Assembly: GCA_017871115.1 (NCBI GenBank)
Contig: JAFCIZ010000005.1
Span: 2,907,501-2,971,500, forward strand
Length of the DNA stretch: 64,000 bases
Direction of reading: 5' to 3'
From: Cunninghamella blakesleeana
Taxonomy: Eukaryota; Mucoromycota; Mucoromycetes; Mucorales; Cunninghamellaceae
Part shown: in pieces, positions 25,838 through 37,008 of the stretch
Layout of the letters: every line of letters starts with the position of its first letter
Position numbering within the stretch: the first letter of the stretch is position 1
Translations under genes and position numbers: made by a program
Notes under the pieces: generated by a model
Database searches by the model: none
What the model was told of the DNA's origin: nothing
What the model saw: only the letters and a program-made list of their open reading frames with translations

Positions 25838-27972
25838 TTAAAAAAATAGAGTGGTAATAACTAAATATACATTAAGGCAAATTAATAAAATGGCAATAAA
25901 AAATGAAATAATGTTAATTGATAGATGGTTAGGGTACGTTAAAGGAGTTGGTAAATGGGATAAAACAATGATATTTTTTTGATCTGATTGTACTAAAGTT
26001 GAAGATGATGACGATAAATCATTCATACAAGTAGCATCTTCTTCATTTAATACTTGATCATGTTGCATGAATTGTTGATTCCTTTTTGAAAACAATAAAG
26101 GAAAATAATAAGAACATACACCTGATAACCTTGACCAAAGTAGAGATAAAGTAGATTGATTCTTTTCGTTTTCTACATCTTCATTCTCATCGTCGTCGTC
26201 ATTATTATTGCTTTTATTTACTGATGAAGGTTGAATTAAATCTAATTTCATGATGGTAGAATTAGAAGTAAAATAAAGTAGGGGTACTACGGCAAAAGGT
26301 AATTGAATAGAAAGAGCTACTTGACTTGCCACCAACATTTGACTTAACCCGGATCTACCAGCAAAACAAGCCGCCGTCATAGCAGGAATAATAGCAATGA
26401 ATCTTGTTAATAATCTTCTTAACCAAGGTCTTGTAGTCATACCTAAAAATCCACTCATCACTACTTGGCCAGCCAACGTAGCAGTTAAAGTACTTGATTG
26501 ACCTGCACATAATAAAGCAATAGCAAAAATTAATGCTGCTGAAGGACCAATATATTGTTTTAATAACTCGTGAGCATCAAATAAATCTGACATTTCTTTT
26601 ACTGTTGAATTTTCTTGATGAAAGTTAGAGGCTGCTACAATTAAAATAGCTGAATTAATAAAAAAGGCAAAGCTTAATGCAACCAGCAAATCAATAAAGC
26701 TATAATGTAAATTGGTATTGATATGTTGTGATAAATAGTCTCTTAATGCATCCATATTTTTAAATGATTTATCGCTTTGAATCATTATACGTTCCTTTAT
26801 ACGTCGCTCTTCGTCATCACGTTGATTATCTTCCATAAAAATAACATTGTGTTCCTTTTTTTCATATTTATTTACTAATGCCTTATGTTCATCGTCATCT
26901 CCATCGTCTTCGTCGTCGTCTTCGTCATAAAAGGATACTTTATCATGATTATTTTCACCTAATTGACTATTGTTCAACTGTTGTTGCCTTTGTTGTTGAT
27001 GATCCAGAATTTCTTCATCTTCTTCATTCCCATCTGTTTGATTTGGTAAGATGACATCGTGGTGTAATGTCGTAGGTCTTTCAGATTTCCATGAATAGCA
27101 TCTTGATTGAACAATGAATGAATGTAAAAATAAATTATGAGGCATTACAGTGGCACCAATGATACCGATAGCGACATATAAACAATCTGGATCAGTAAAA
27201 ATAGTTGTTGAAGGTAAATAACCAAGAAAAACCTGAGGTACATCCACTGGTGACATGATCAGTTCGATTAAAAAACAGATTCCTACAGCCGATACCAATA
27301 ACATAACAAACCATTCAAAATAGTGTGTTCCATTCTCTTCATTCTTTTTTGAGCTCTTTTCATCATCCTCATTATAAAATAATAATATAATAAGTACATC
27401 CGCTGCTGTAATAGCCACACCTGCTGGTAAAGATATTGAAGGAAATAATAAATGAATTGCTATGGCACTTCCAATCACTTCTGCTAAATCAGTAGCAATA
27501 ATAGCTATTTCCGCTAAACAGTATAAAAATAAATTTAAATATCTTGGTAAGTACTTTCTTGAACAAGCTGCTAAATCCATTCCTGTTACTGTTCCTAGTC
27601 GAATAGCTAAGTTTTGTAAGAAAATGGCAATAAAATTGGATACAAATATAATAAATAAGAGTTGATATCCGAAACTACTTCCCCCACTAAGGTCTGTACT
27701 CCAATTGCCGGGATCTAGACTATACATTTACATATAATATATACATGTATACATATATACATACAAATAGATACATAAGTATATAATATTTAAATACAAT
27801 TATATTTATAAAATTTGTATACAATCCATATATTATTTTTTTATTTTTTATTAAAATATAAAGGAAACAATTGTAAAACTTACTATCCAACTGCAACCAT
27901 AAATCCCGGTCCTATATATTTAGCTAATTTCCTTAAATAAGCTCCTACTCCTATAAGCGATTGGCCACTCAT
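25838..27972 (-). CDS. NRAMP-family divalent metal transporter (SMF-like)
   Basis: Two minus-strand exons, 27972-27884 and 27719-25838; 656 residues. Exon 1 ends inside the metal-site motif, the join giving [20 protein letters not shown]; DPGN in TM1 and MPHNLFLHS (about residues 222-230) in TM6 supply the metal-binding Asp, Asn and Met. About eleven or twelve hydrophobic segments follow the family pattern. NRAMP proteins import Mn2+/Fe2+ with protons, at plasma membrane, endosome or vacuole. Oddities: the TM6-TM7 loop is expanded to over 100 residues with Gln-rich and very acidic sequence (DEDDDEDDGDDDE), and a second acidic insert (DDDDENEDVENE) lies near the C-terminus before the last helix. 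The loops may be regulatory or ubiquitination targets; this is speculation. Which SMF paralogue it matches is not resolved. Confidence 0.92.
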
Positions 27973-28728
27973 TATAAAAGATAGAGTGATTGTATTTGTA
28001 TATATGAAGGAGAAGAAGAAGATAAAAAGAAAAAGAAAAGAGAAAGCAAGGAGAGAAAGAAAGAAAAGGGATAATTAAAAAAATCTATAGAATTCTGACT
28101 GTGAATTTAAAAAATATTAGCATTTGCATGCGGTTTCACCTTAGTTATTATTGGTTCGTGGTTTAAATTTTTGGTACTTCCACTTAAAAATGTTTTTTAT
28201 GACATAATATAATAATTAGAAATATTCATACTTGGAAAATATATAAATTATATATTAAAACTGTATGGTCAGCTATATCTTCTAAAACTTCAAAAAATAA
28301 AAAAATAAAAATAAAAAAAAAAATAAAACAATAAAAAAAACAATAATTTTTTTTTTTCAAATATGAAACTTACATCTGATATAATTTTCAAAGACTAATA
28401 CATTCCTTTTTTTCTTTTTTACTGATCAGATAAATTTGCATAAAGCATTTGCTTTTTACTTTAATTTTTCAAAAAATTTTCATATTAATGGTTTCAATAC
28501 TTTATATACATATCGTTTATGATATATACTTTTTTTTATAATACGAAAATATATTTTTATTTGATTATTATTTTTTTATTTTTTAAAAAAAAAAAGATAT
28601 AAATGGTAAATTAATAATATTAATTGGGATATAATATATATATATATATATGTGTGTGTTACATATGTGTAATATATATATATATATGAGTGATAAATTA
28701 TTAAATAAAGTTTTTTTTGTTTTTTGCT
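27973..28728. other. Intergenic, no gene seen
   Basis: Upstream region of the NRAMP gene. It contains a purine-rich tract (28005-28075), a TTTGCATGC-containing element near 28120-28132, a (TA)n/TG mix near 28636-28690 and otherwise A/T runs. Nothing coding. Confidence 0.5.
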
Positions 28729-29004
28729 TTAGTTAAGTCTAACACTAGCACCGTATTTAAAGTGGTTTTTCGATTTAGGAGCAACTTCACCAACAATTTC
28801 ACCACTACAACGACTTCCAACATAAAAAGTAGCAGTTTGATCACTATTATTTTCAGCATCAAGTGGTAGTGGAAGATTGACATTGTAACATCCTTTAGGA
28901 TTGTCTCTTTTTACACCATTAATTGTAACATCTCCTGTAGCGGCAAATGTCAAACCAATACTGATCACCATCATAAAAAGAATAGAGGCTAATTTTTGAT
29001 TCAT
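28729..29004 (-). CDS. Small secreted two-cysteine protein, copy 2
   Basis: Single-exon gene of 91 residues. The signal peptide MNQKLASILFMMVISIGLTF is followed by an AATGDVTINGVKRDNPKGC start of the mature protein. Two cysteines (in KGCYN and SRCSGE) and a VAPKSK segment align with the gene at 4444-4829: both have an exported small domain with GC-x-N, C-x-G and VxPK in the same order. At the position where the other copy has its intron (inside the GC-coding region) this copy is continuous. Function unknown. A TTTTTATATT element about 105 bases upstream of the start is a possible TATA region. Confidence is high for a secreted protein and good for paralogy. Confidence 0.8.
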   Translation of the reverse strand: MNQKLASILFMMVISIGLTFAATGDVTINGVKRDNPKGCYNVNLPLPLDAENNSDQTATFYVGSRCSGEIVGEVAPKSKNHFKYGASVRLN

Positions 29005-29458
29005 CTTGATATAATATAATTTATGTTTAATACCTAGTTAGAATAATAATAACAATAACAATAATGAAAAAGAATAGAAAAATAAAAATCTCGCATCGGG
29101 AGCTTTTTATATTAAAAATAATAGTAAAAACTAATAGCTTTAATCTACACTTTTCTTATTTTAGGCATTTTTTTTCATCCAAAAACTTTAATTTTACATA
29201 GCTGAGAACTTTATTTTTATTTTATTTTTTAATTCAACATTCCTTCCACCCTTAAGTAAATTTTTTACCTTTGAAAAAAATTAAAAACTTACAAGGAGAG
29301 AACACTTTAATATAAGCACCTTAAGTATGGCCCATAGAATACACTACGCGGTAATGTTATATATGTTTTTTAGATTTTTATTTCTTTTTTACCCCACATT
29401 GTCATAAAAAATAAAAATAAAAATAAAGGAGGTAGTTGAAATGAAGTACAGAAAAATT
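29005..29458. other. Spacer, no gene seen
   Basis: Upstream of small secreted copy 2 (minus strand) and downstream of the minus-strand TTLL12-like gene's neighbour. TTTTTATATTAAAA at about 29104-29117 is a TATA-like element for the secreted protein gene. No coding signal. Confidence 0.4.
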
Positions 29459-32068
29459 TTATAATATACTAAATGATTCAAGGCCATTAGGTGTATTTTC
29501 AAATCGATTATCTATTATAGAAAATACATTATTGACAAATGAATTATCGTCCTATTTTAATAATAAATATTTAAAATAATTAGTTAGATATATATATATT
29601 AGTATATGAATACATATACTACAATTACTCCTTTATATATACCTTATGAATGAAATCACAATTAGTGACAGTATCTATTTCCATAATAATAGGATGGTAT
29701 TGATCATTTAAAATAAAATCAACATGATAAACACCAAATGAATCATGTTGATAAGTAGATGACACGAGACCTAAAGGTTGACTTTGTGTCGAAGCAGCAT
29801 AAAACACATCTACCATGAAATAATAAATTTATACATTTATAAAAGAGGAAATGAATTAGTATTAGATAATGATGAATGAATATAAAGAGTATATTTTACT
29901 TTTTTTTTTTTAAGTTTTATATTTTTACCTTTAATGGATTGATTGATTTTAGATTGAATAGTATCCCATTGAATATGATGTTCTTTTTCTAAACGGTTAA
30001 TAAAACTCTTATAATCCAATTGAGTCAAAGGATGGAAATCGGTTTGATTTAAATGACTTTCTTTATCATCAATATGACTCAAATTGTATTTATGATTTGC
30101 TAAACGAACCCAAAATGGCTGATAAAGAGAAATGATTAGTTCAGGCTGAAGACTTCTTAATACCACAACAAATCTTAAATCAAACTTTTTTCCATTGTAT
30201 AAACAAGGTTGACTGATATAATGTTGAGCTAATTGAGGTGTAATGGTAGGTGTATCATATTGACGAACCAATTCTTCCAATTGAGTAATAATACGCAAAT
30301 CAGGTTTTGTAATCCAATAAGGCTGATGTTCTTGAGATTGTTGTAAATGATCACCTATACATGCACTAAATGCTTCGTCCAATGAATACGTCGTTGGATA
30401 CCATGAGGTTGTACCATAGCTTGATTGAATTAGTTTATTCAATTGGTATTTATCTATCAAACAAGATTCATTTTGCCAATGATTCACTAATTGATGGGTG
30501 CTAAATGGTGCACTTTCATCTTGGAAAGTCCAAATTATATCGGCTTCTTCAGGTTTTTGAACCCATTTGATATTTGTCAACGTCAGCTGGGATTTTAATG
30601 AAGTTATATCTGTATACACATGAACCAGCTTGTTATTTGCATTATGAGGTAAAAACGTATGATAATTATCCTTATTGATTGTTGTAGACGATGGTGATGA
30701 AGATTTTAATAATGATGATTCATCCAATTGTATAATATATTGATGGTAAGTATCCATTAATAATTGATGATCCGATGCATTTAATTGTTCATCTGTAGAT
30801 ACAATGCGAGGTGTCAATGCAGTTAAATAAGCTAATGTATCTGTTTCATTTGCTGTATCGAGTTTTAGTTTTTGAGGAAGCAAATCACATTTAATCAATT
30901 CACCTGGTTGAATATTTTGAATTGGGAAAAGTACATTATAAGGAATCATACCAGTAGAACCACGAGAAAAAATAAAAGGAAAGCATTTCACATTAGGATT
31001 CTCACTATCATGGCAGAGGGCAGATCCAACTTCATCATTAATATAAAGAGCTGTTTGTGCTGCCGATTGTCCATCCGTTTTCAAAATTGTATAAGAATAT
31101 ATTTGAATATATGACCACATAGTATCGTACACTTTTTGAACTCTTCTTTCCATCCATTGATTTCGTCTTTCTTCTTTTTCTTTATTTACTTTTTCTTCCT
31201 TTTCTTGCGCTTTCCCACTAGCAATCAACTGCCCCATGACTTGTTCTTGTAATTCTTCGGCCTTCTTTTTAAATTCTGGATCAATAGTAAGATTCTAATA
31301 TAAGATAGTTGGATTGATATACAAATGTATTAGTCTAATTTATCCTCTTTCATTCTTTTCTCTATTTTTATTTTCATTTTATTTATTTATTTTACGGCGA
31401 TAGCATTGACTATTTCATAATTTTCTTCTGCAAGAGCAATCTTTGCTTGGTCATAGGAAACGTTGGCTTGTTCGGCAACCATTTTAACAATTTCATCAAC
31501 GTGTTCAATTTCAGTATCAGACTGATCTTCTTCAAATTCTTCCTTTTCAATATCCATCAAGTTTTCTAATCGTTCTAATAAATTCAGATTTTCTCTTAGC
31601 TCCTTTTTAGCCGTTTCTGGTGTTGTGGTCCAAGCATGATCGATTAAAAAGATATCACTAGTAATAATAATAACAATAATAATAATAAAAAATAAAATAA
31701 AATACTAGCTATTAATATATAATTTTTTATCAAACATAATACACTTTACCTATATTTCTCCAAGCTTTTATCTGATTTTAAATGAAGTGAATAACCTTCT
31801 AAAGGATCGCCATAATGTAATTCCATACTACTTCCTGCATCAAGATAATCTTCCCCTAACTTCATAAATAAAGGCTACAAAAAAAAGAAAGAAAAATAAA
31901 GTTTAATAATAAATTTTCGTGGAAACGCGTATGATCATAAAAAACGGAGTAAACAATAAAATCGGAATATTTATATAATATTTAATTGGTATATACCTGC
32001 CATAACTCTTGTGGAATAGAAGCAAGTTGGTATTGATGAACAGTAACAAAACTTTCAAAGGCACTCAT
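29459..32068 (-). CDS. TTLL12-like tubulin-tyrosine-ligase family protein with a UBA-like insert
   Basis: Six minus-strand exons: 32068-31997, 31874-31750, 31657-31396, 31294-29929, 29809-29643, 29551-29459; 694 residues. The N-terminal half matches the TTLL12 SET-like region (SDIFLIDHAWT; a YINDEVGSAL segment), and the C-terminal half the TTL ATP-grasp fold: YWITKPDLRI, KKFDLRFVVVLRSL, FWVRLANHKYNL and MEIDTVTNCDF. Two features are unusual. Residues about 119-153 look like the UBA domain of NAC-alpha/HYPK (QANVS, then EENYEIVNAI), which I do not know from animal TTLL12. The motif expected to be E-V-N-x-N-P, whose Asn helps bind Mg-ATP, reads E-I-D-T-V-T, so ligase activity is doubtful; animal TTLL12 is itself regarded as a pseudo-ligase. 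Family assignment strong; biochemical role unknown. Confidence 0.85.
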
Positions 32069-32288
32069 TTTTATTTTGAAGAGAAGGGAAAAAAAAAATA
32101 GAGTACACAAAAAAAATTTTATATATCCATGCAAAAAATATTAACCAATAAAAATGGGGGATTTTTTTTGAAAATCAGTCAACGAAAAGTCTTAACAAAT
32201 GACTCTAAACATAAACTGTCTATATTAAATAAAGTTCCTTAATTGTTAGAATAATAAAATTATACTCCACTTATTTCTGAAGAAACAG

Positions 32289-32432
32289 CTAATAATAACA
32301 TCTAAAAGCAAGCCAACTACAAACACTACAATACAGGGAAAGAGGGTAGGGTTTAAATTCTCTACTTAAATACTCAAACTTTAGCTTTACTCCATCTGGA
32401 AGGATTTGAGTAAAAAGTATAATATCGTCCAT
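32289..32432 (-). pseudogene. Decayed 5' copy of the neighbouring CX3C membrane-protein gene
   Basis: Reading minus from the ATG at 32432, the first 19 codons resemble those of the gene at 33425 (LFTQ, then PDG, then F in the same spacing). The copy then loses frame: about 40 codons on, the hydrophobic segment CIVVFVVGLLLDVII is found in the +1 frame, matching the membrane helix of the intact gene, while the original frame stops at 32289. DNA similarity continues upstream: 32471-32520 matches 33534-33580, and 32626-32671 matches 33861-33905. No Cys-rich 3' part is present. This is a truncated, frameshifted tandem duplicate. Confidence 0.75.
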
Positions 32433-32861
32433 CAATTCGTTTTAGAAAAACAAAATGAAATAAAAAATAATTTTCAAATGCTTAAATCATATTTTAAAGT
32501 TGAAGTCCAGAATTTACATGTTTCTTTTAAATATAAAATTTCTTAATTTAAACAATATTCTAAGTTTCCTTATTTATAACTTTTTTTTCCTGGTAATATA
32601 ACTAGGAATCTCAAATGGAAGTTTCAAAAATGGAAATATCAAAGTAATATAAGCTGATGGTGAATTTTAATACCAGGTAGTACAATCATTGAAGATATAT
32701 ATTTTTATATCTTTTTTAATAATTTTTTTAAGGAATCAAGATCAAAAAAAAGGTGAGTTAGAATTTGTAAATGAATTAGTAAAATATGCAATTTATTATA
32801 TATTATATGTATACAAAAGAAAATAAGAATAGGTTTTTTTCTTGTCAATGATTTTTGAGAA
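32433..32861. other. Duplicated upstream region plus 3' spacer
   Basis: The part from 32433 to about 32680 is homologous, with gaps, to the DNA upstream of the intact gene at 33425, so it is a relic promoter. The remainder up to 32861 is AT-rich 3' flank of the intact gene. Confidence 0.6.
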
Positions 32862-33425
32862 TTATGGGTATTGATCCATGCATTTCTTATTACAAACTGA
32901 TTGCGCATCACCACAAGAGGCTTCACAGGCGGAATTGTTAAATCCACAAGCGAACCAACAGTCGTTTCTGACTTTGCTACAATTGAACGTACAATTATTT
33001 CTGTTTCGAATAGTTTCAAAGTCACTACTTGGATTACCACCTGAATTACCACCTGAATTACCACCTGGATTACTACCTGGATTACTGTCTGAATTGCTTG
33101 GCTGAGTACTAGGTTGGCTTTCTCCTGTTACAGTAGTAGGGGAGGGGGACGAATCAGTAGAATTAATAAATGGAGAAGGGAGTGGCACAGTGAAATTCTT
33201 TTGACCAGTTGGTGTTATTGATGGTGTCGTGGAAGAGGTAAACGAAGAGCCATGACCTGAGTCTTTGTTAAAGTTAGGTACAACTACTAGACCCATTACA
33301 AGACCCACTACAAGAACTACAACACAAAAAATGCCAATGGGAACATAAATTTGCCATTTGGGAATTTGGAATCTAGTTCTTCTTCCATCAGGATGAACTT
33401 GAGTAAAAAGTGTGACGCCAGCCAT
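32862..33425 (-). CDS. Single-pass membrane protein with Ser/Thr stalk and four CX3C motifs
   Basis: Uninterrupted 187-residue frame. Residues 1-23 are polar and basic (RRTR); 25-49 form one transmembrane helix (IYVPIGIFCVVVLVVGLVMG). A positively charged N-terminus suggests the N-terminus is cytosolic and the rest outside (type II-like, or a late signal anchor). Residues 55-125 are a Ser/Thr/Pro-rich, probably O-glycosylated stalk with two NST/NFT N-glycosylation sites, then GGNS/PGSN repeats. The C-terminal domain has eight cysteines in exactly four CX3C pairs (CTFNC, CWFAC, CEASC, CNKKC), each followed by six residues, an 11-residue period. This looks like a disulfide-stapled helix hairpin array on the cell surface. 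No family recognised. A decayed tandem copy lies just downstream. Confidence 0.8.
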   Translation of the reverse strand: MAGVTLFTQVHPDGRRTRFQIPKWQIYVPIGIFCVVVLVVGLVMGLVVVPNFNKDSGHGSSFTSSTTPSITPTGQKNFTVPLPSPFINSTDSSPSPTTVTGESQPSTQPSNSDSNPGSNPGGNSGGNSGGNPSSDFETIRNRNNCTFNCSKVRNDCWFACGFNNSACEASCGDAQSVCNKKCMDQYP

Positions 33426-34967
33426 CGTTATTAAAAATAATTAAACAAATAGAGAAAGATGTAAAATAAAAATAAAAAATAAAAAAAGATGCCTTTTTAT
33501 ATTACCTTTTTTGTTTTATTTTTTTTATTTTGACTTTTCAAATGTTTACTCATTTTTAAAGTTGAAGGCCAGAATAAATGGTCGATGGTACTAAGGTAAG
33601 GTTAAACATGAAACTGCGGTGGTTCTTGATTTGGATAATGTTCTGATTTATGTTCAAATCTCTTTAAGATTCATGTGTTTTTTAAAAATTTTACAAACAA
33701 TTTTAAAATTTACAAATAAGCTCCATTACGTATTTATTTTTACTTTTATATTTAATAAAGCTATTTTTTTATACAGTATATTATTTCAATTTATGTAAAT
33801 GTTCTCAAATAATATATTTTGTTTTCTTAAAAAATGAAAACAAAACAGAATGAATAATTTTAAAATGGAAATATAACGGTGTGGTAATTTAAGCTGATAA
33901 TAAACTTTATTTTTTTCTTTATTTTATGTTACATACTTAAAATTACTTTAAACTGATATTTTTACTTAAAGTTATAGGTGATACAATTTGTTTGTTATAT
34001 ATATTTTATTTATATATTTTTTCGAAAAAGTAATAATATAATGACAAATAACAGTAAATATGAGTAAATATATGTAATTAATCGAATTGAATTGACATAA
34101 TTTAATGATTAGGTACCAATTTTTTTCATCTACTAAAACGAAAAGCTCAGTAAATAGATTATTTTTGTATGAGTATTTATTTATTTTTTAAAGTAAACGG
34201 CTTTACGTTGGCAAATGGCGTTTTGAATTTTCACAAAAATGATACAAATACGTAAAATAGAGTATACCAATTTTCAGAAGCTTAAGCCTTCGTTGTTCTT
34301 TAGTTGAATCCAAAAATATTTTCAATATGTAATTTGTCTTTTTTTAGTTTTAATATTGATAATGTTGAAAAATATAGTATATAAAATTATTAGTCTCCTT
34401 CATTTTACTTTAAAAGACAGTTCCTCAAAGAACTGTCAGGAGCCCTGTCCAAATATGGTACATTTAAGTTATAACAAGAATTTTTTTATCATTTTTAAAA
34501 AAAAGATTAATATTCTGTTAATGAAATTAAAAAAGAAATCGAGTATATTAATAAATATGATAGTTAAGACAAAAGCGCTTGGTTGCTTTTTTTTTTTGCT
34601 AAAATTTTTTTTTAAAAATTTAGTTAAATTTGGTCAATGGGAGGTCGATTTAGCTGGTATGAGTGTATAATTGCCCCATCAAAAAATATTTTTTAAAATA
34701 CACTTATAGTGGCAAAATACTTAAGCGTGCTGGATTTTAATTTCATTTTTAATAAGAGTAAAGAAAAAAAAAACAGGCATAAAAATCGGAATTCCAAATT
34801 GAAAAACTGCACCTAGAACTATATAAAAATCAATTTTTTTCGTTAAAAGTCAGAATAAAAAAATTTAATTCCTTATTTTTCCCAGTTTTTTTTTTCTCTC
34901 TACTCTTCTTAAAAACAAAATAAAAATATATTTATATATTATTTTTAAATAGACAGTGTAAGGTGTA
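33426..34967. other. Divergent intergenic region, no gene seen
   Basis: About 1.5 kb between the minus-strand CX3C gene and the plus-strand TPP carrier. A possible TATA (CTTTTTATATTA) lies at 33493-33504, about 70 bases upstream of the CX3C gene start. A perfect 8-base inverted repeat with a 6-base loop lies at 34416-34437. An open frame at 34356-34670 has no protein-like signal. Confidence 0.5.
34416..34437. other. 8-bp perfect inverted repeat
   Basis: GACAGTTC and GAACTGTC flank the loop CTCAAA. It stands out because it is GC-containing in very AT-rich DNA. No T tract follows in a terminator-like position. Could be chance or a small relic. Confidence 0.6.
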
Positions 34968-36316
34968 ATGCCATCTTATGTTACCGATGCCAATTTAAAT
35001 AGTTATCAATTAGCATTCTGTGGAGCAGTTGCTGGCGTTATGTCAAGGTAAGTGCGCTTTATATTATATCATAATAATAAAATCAATGAATTGAATAATT
35101 GATTGATAGACTTGCCTAATATTAAATTTTATATCCTATGATAGATTTGTAGTAGCACCTTTAGATGTTGTCAAGATTCGTATGCAGCTTCAAAATCACC
35201 CTACACAATTCCCTACGTTTGTTCATAGATCGACAATGTCAAATAAAGTTCCTACCAATATACCAACAATAAAATATACAGGAGTACTTCACTCTTTAAG
35301 AACTATATTAAAAGAAGAAGGCATAAAGGTAAAATTAATAATAAAAAGGATAGGATAGAAAAAAAATAAAAAATAAAAAAAGTATAAAGTAAAAAGTATA
35401 TACGGAAATTAATAAGTATATGTATATGTTTATATATATATATATATATGTTTATATATATGTTTATATATATGTGTGTGTGCGTATATGTGTATATCTA
35501 TTTATTCGAATAGGGATGGTATAAAGGGAATTTACCAGCAGAATATTTATATTTATCATATAGTGCTGTAGAATTTTGGACATACAATGAATTAGAACAA
35601 AGTATGGATAAGATGGCATTTAAAATACCACATACATGTAAAACATTTATTAGTGGCATGGTCGCTGGAAGTGTAGCCACCACGATAACCTACCCGTTTG
35701 ATTTATTAAGAACAAGGTTTGCCGTACAAGGTACTACGAAGCATTATACCGGTATTTTCCAAGCCATTAGGAGTATATATAGTATAGAAGGGATTAAAGG
35801 GTTTTATCCAGGGATTAGGCCTGCTATTATACAAATTATGCCATATATGGGTTTATTGTTTGCTAGTTATGATGGTTTAGCATCCGCGTTTAAGAAAATG
35901 AGGGTAAATTAAAATTGAAAATAAAATAAAATAAAATAAAAAATAGCATAAGATGAACTATTTATTTATATATTTACATATATTAGGACGAAGATATATT
36001 ATCAAAACAATATAAATCAACACATGACATGTTAAGCGGTGCAATTTCAGGTATATTTAGTAAAACGGCAGTGTACCCAATAGATGTGGTAAGAAAAAGG
36101 TTACAAGTACAGGGTCCTTATTTAAGCAATTATGTGGTTCAATCAACAAAATATACATCTGAATCCTGGTTACAATGTATGAAATCTATAGCAAAACAAG
36201 AAGGATTTCGTAGTTTATATAAAGGATTAATACCTTCTTTAGTAAAAGTGGCTCCAGCAAATGCAGTTACCTTTTTAGTATTTGAAGAAACCAAGAAAAT
36301 ATTTGTATTAATATAG
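34968..36316 (+). CDS. TPC1: Mitochondrial thiamine pyrophosphate carrier (TPC1-like)
   Basis: Four exons: 34968-35047, 35145-35328, 35514-35903, 35987-36316; 327 residues, the usual carrier length. Three tandem mitochondrial-carrier repeats with the PxDxxxxR-type signatures PLDVVKIRMQLQ, PFDLLRTRFAVQG and PIDVVRKRLQVQG, each followed by the matching matrix helix and (F/W)YKG-type motif (GWYKGNLPAE, GFYPGIRPA, SLYKGLIPS). The sequence around each repeat (for example VVAPLDVVKIRMQLQN and AVEFWTYNELE) resembles yeast Tpc1 and animal SLC25A19, which import ThPP into mitochondria in exchange for nucleotides. Located in the inner membrane. The start ATG follows an AG-rich leader and could be preceded by a non-coding exon. 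Carrier family certain; TPP substrate likely. Confidence 0.9.
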
Positions 36317-36897
36317 AATTTTTAAAAAAAGCTTGTACTTTTAAAAACCCCGCCCTTTTTTTTAAAAAAAATAAACTCAACATTTTTTTTTGTTTCAATA
36401 TTCTTTTCCCCTTTTCTACTTGACCTTTTTTTATATAAATATATATACATTTATATATTGGTTATATAATAAATAATTTATATACTGTAATATATTTTAT
36501 TTATATACATAACAAATAATAAATAAATAAAAAAAGAGATTTTTTATAAATAAATCTTTATTTATTGATATTAATAGGTAACTAAAAATACAGTCAAAAT
36601 GAAATACTTCATCATCTTTTTTTTTTTTATTTTTTTCGTTTTCTTTTGTATTGATATCCATTAATAAAGAAAACAAAGTGAAATGAAAAATAATAACTTC
36701 ATTTAAATATTGATATATTATGTATATTTACTTTTTCCTTTTTTTATTTTATTTTATTGCGAATAGAGATCATTTATTAAACAACAAAAAGGTTTCCTAT
36801 TCCTTTTTAAATCAAGTGAATTACTGTTTGGGTGTATTTTCATAGTGTATTTTGTATTATTATAATCAACTCTTCAAATAATAATAAAAAGAAAAAT
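36317..36897. other. Intergenic between TPC1 and PKC1, no gene seen
   Basis: AT-rich 3' flank of the carrier and 5' flank of PKC1. AATAAA-like elements occur at about 36370 and 36527. Nothing coding. Confidence 0.5.
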
Positions 36898-36950
36898 ATG
36901 GCTGTAAGTGAATAGATATATATTTGTATACAACAGTTTTATATAAATAA

Positions 36951-37008
<58 letters not shown>

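Noticed and set aside
34356..34670. 104-codon open frame upstream of TPC1
   Set aside because: Lys/Ile/Phe-rich and homopolymer-dependent; no domain or conserved motif.
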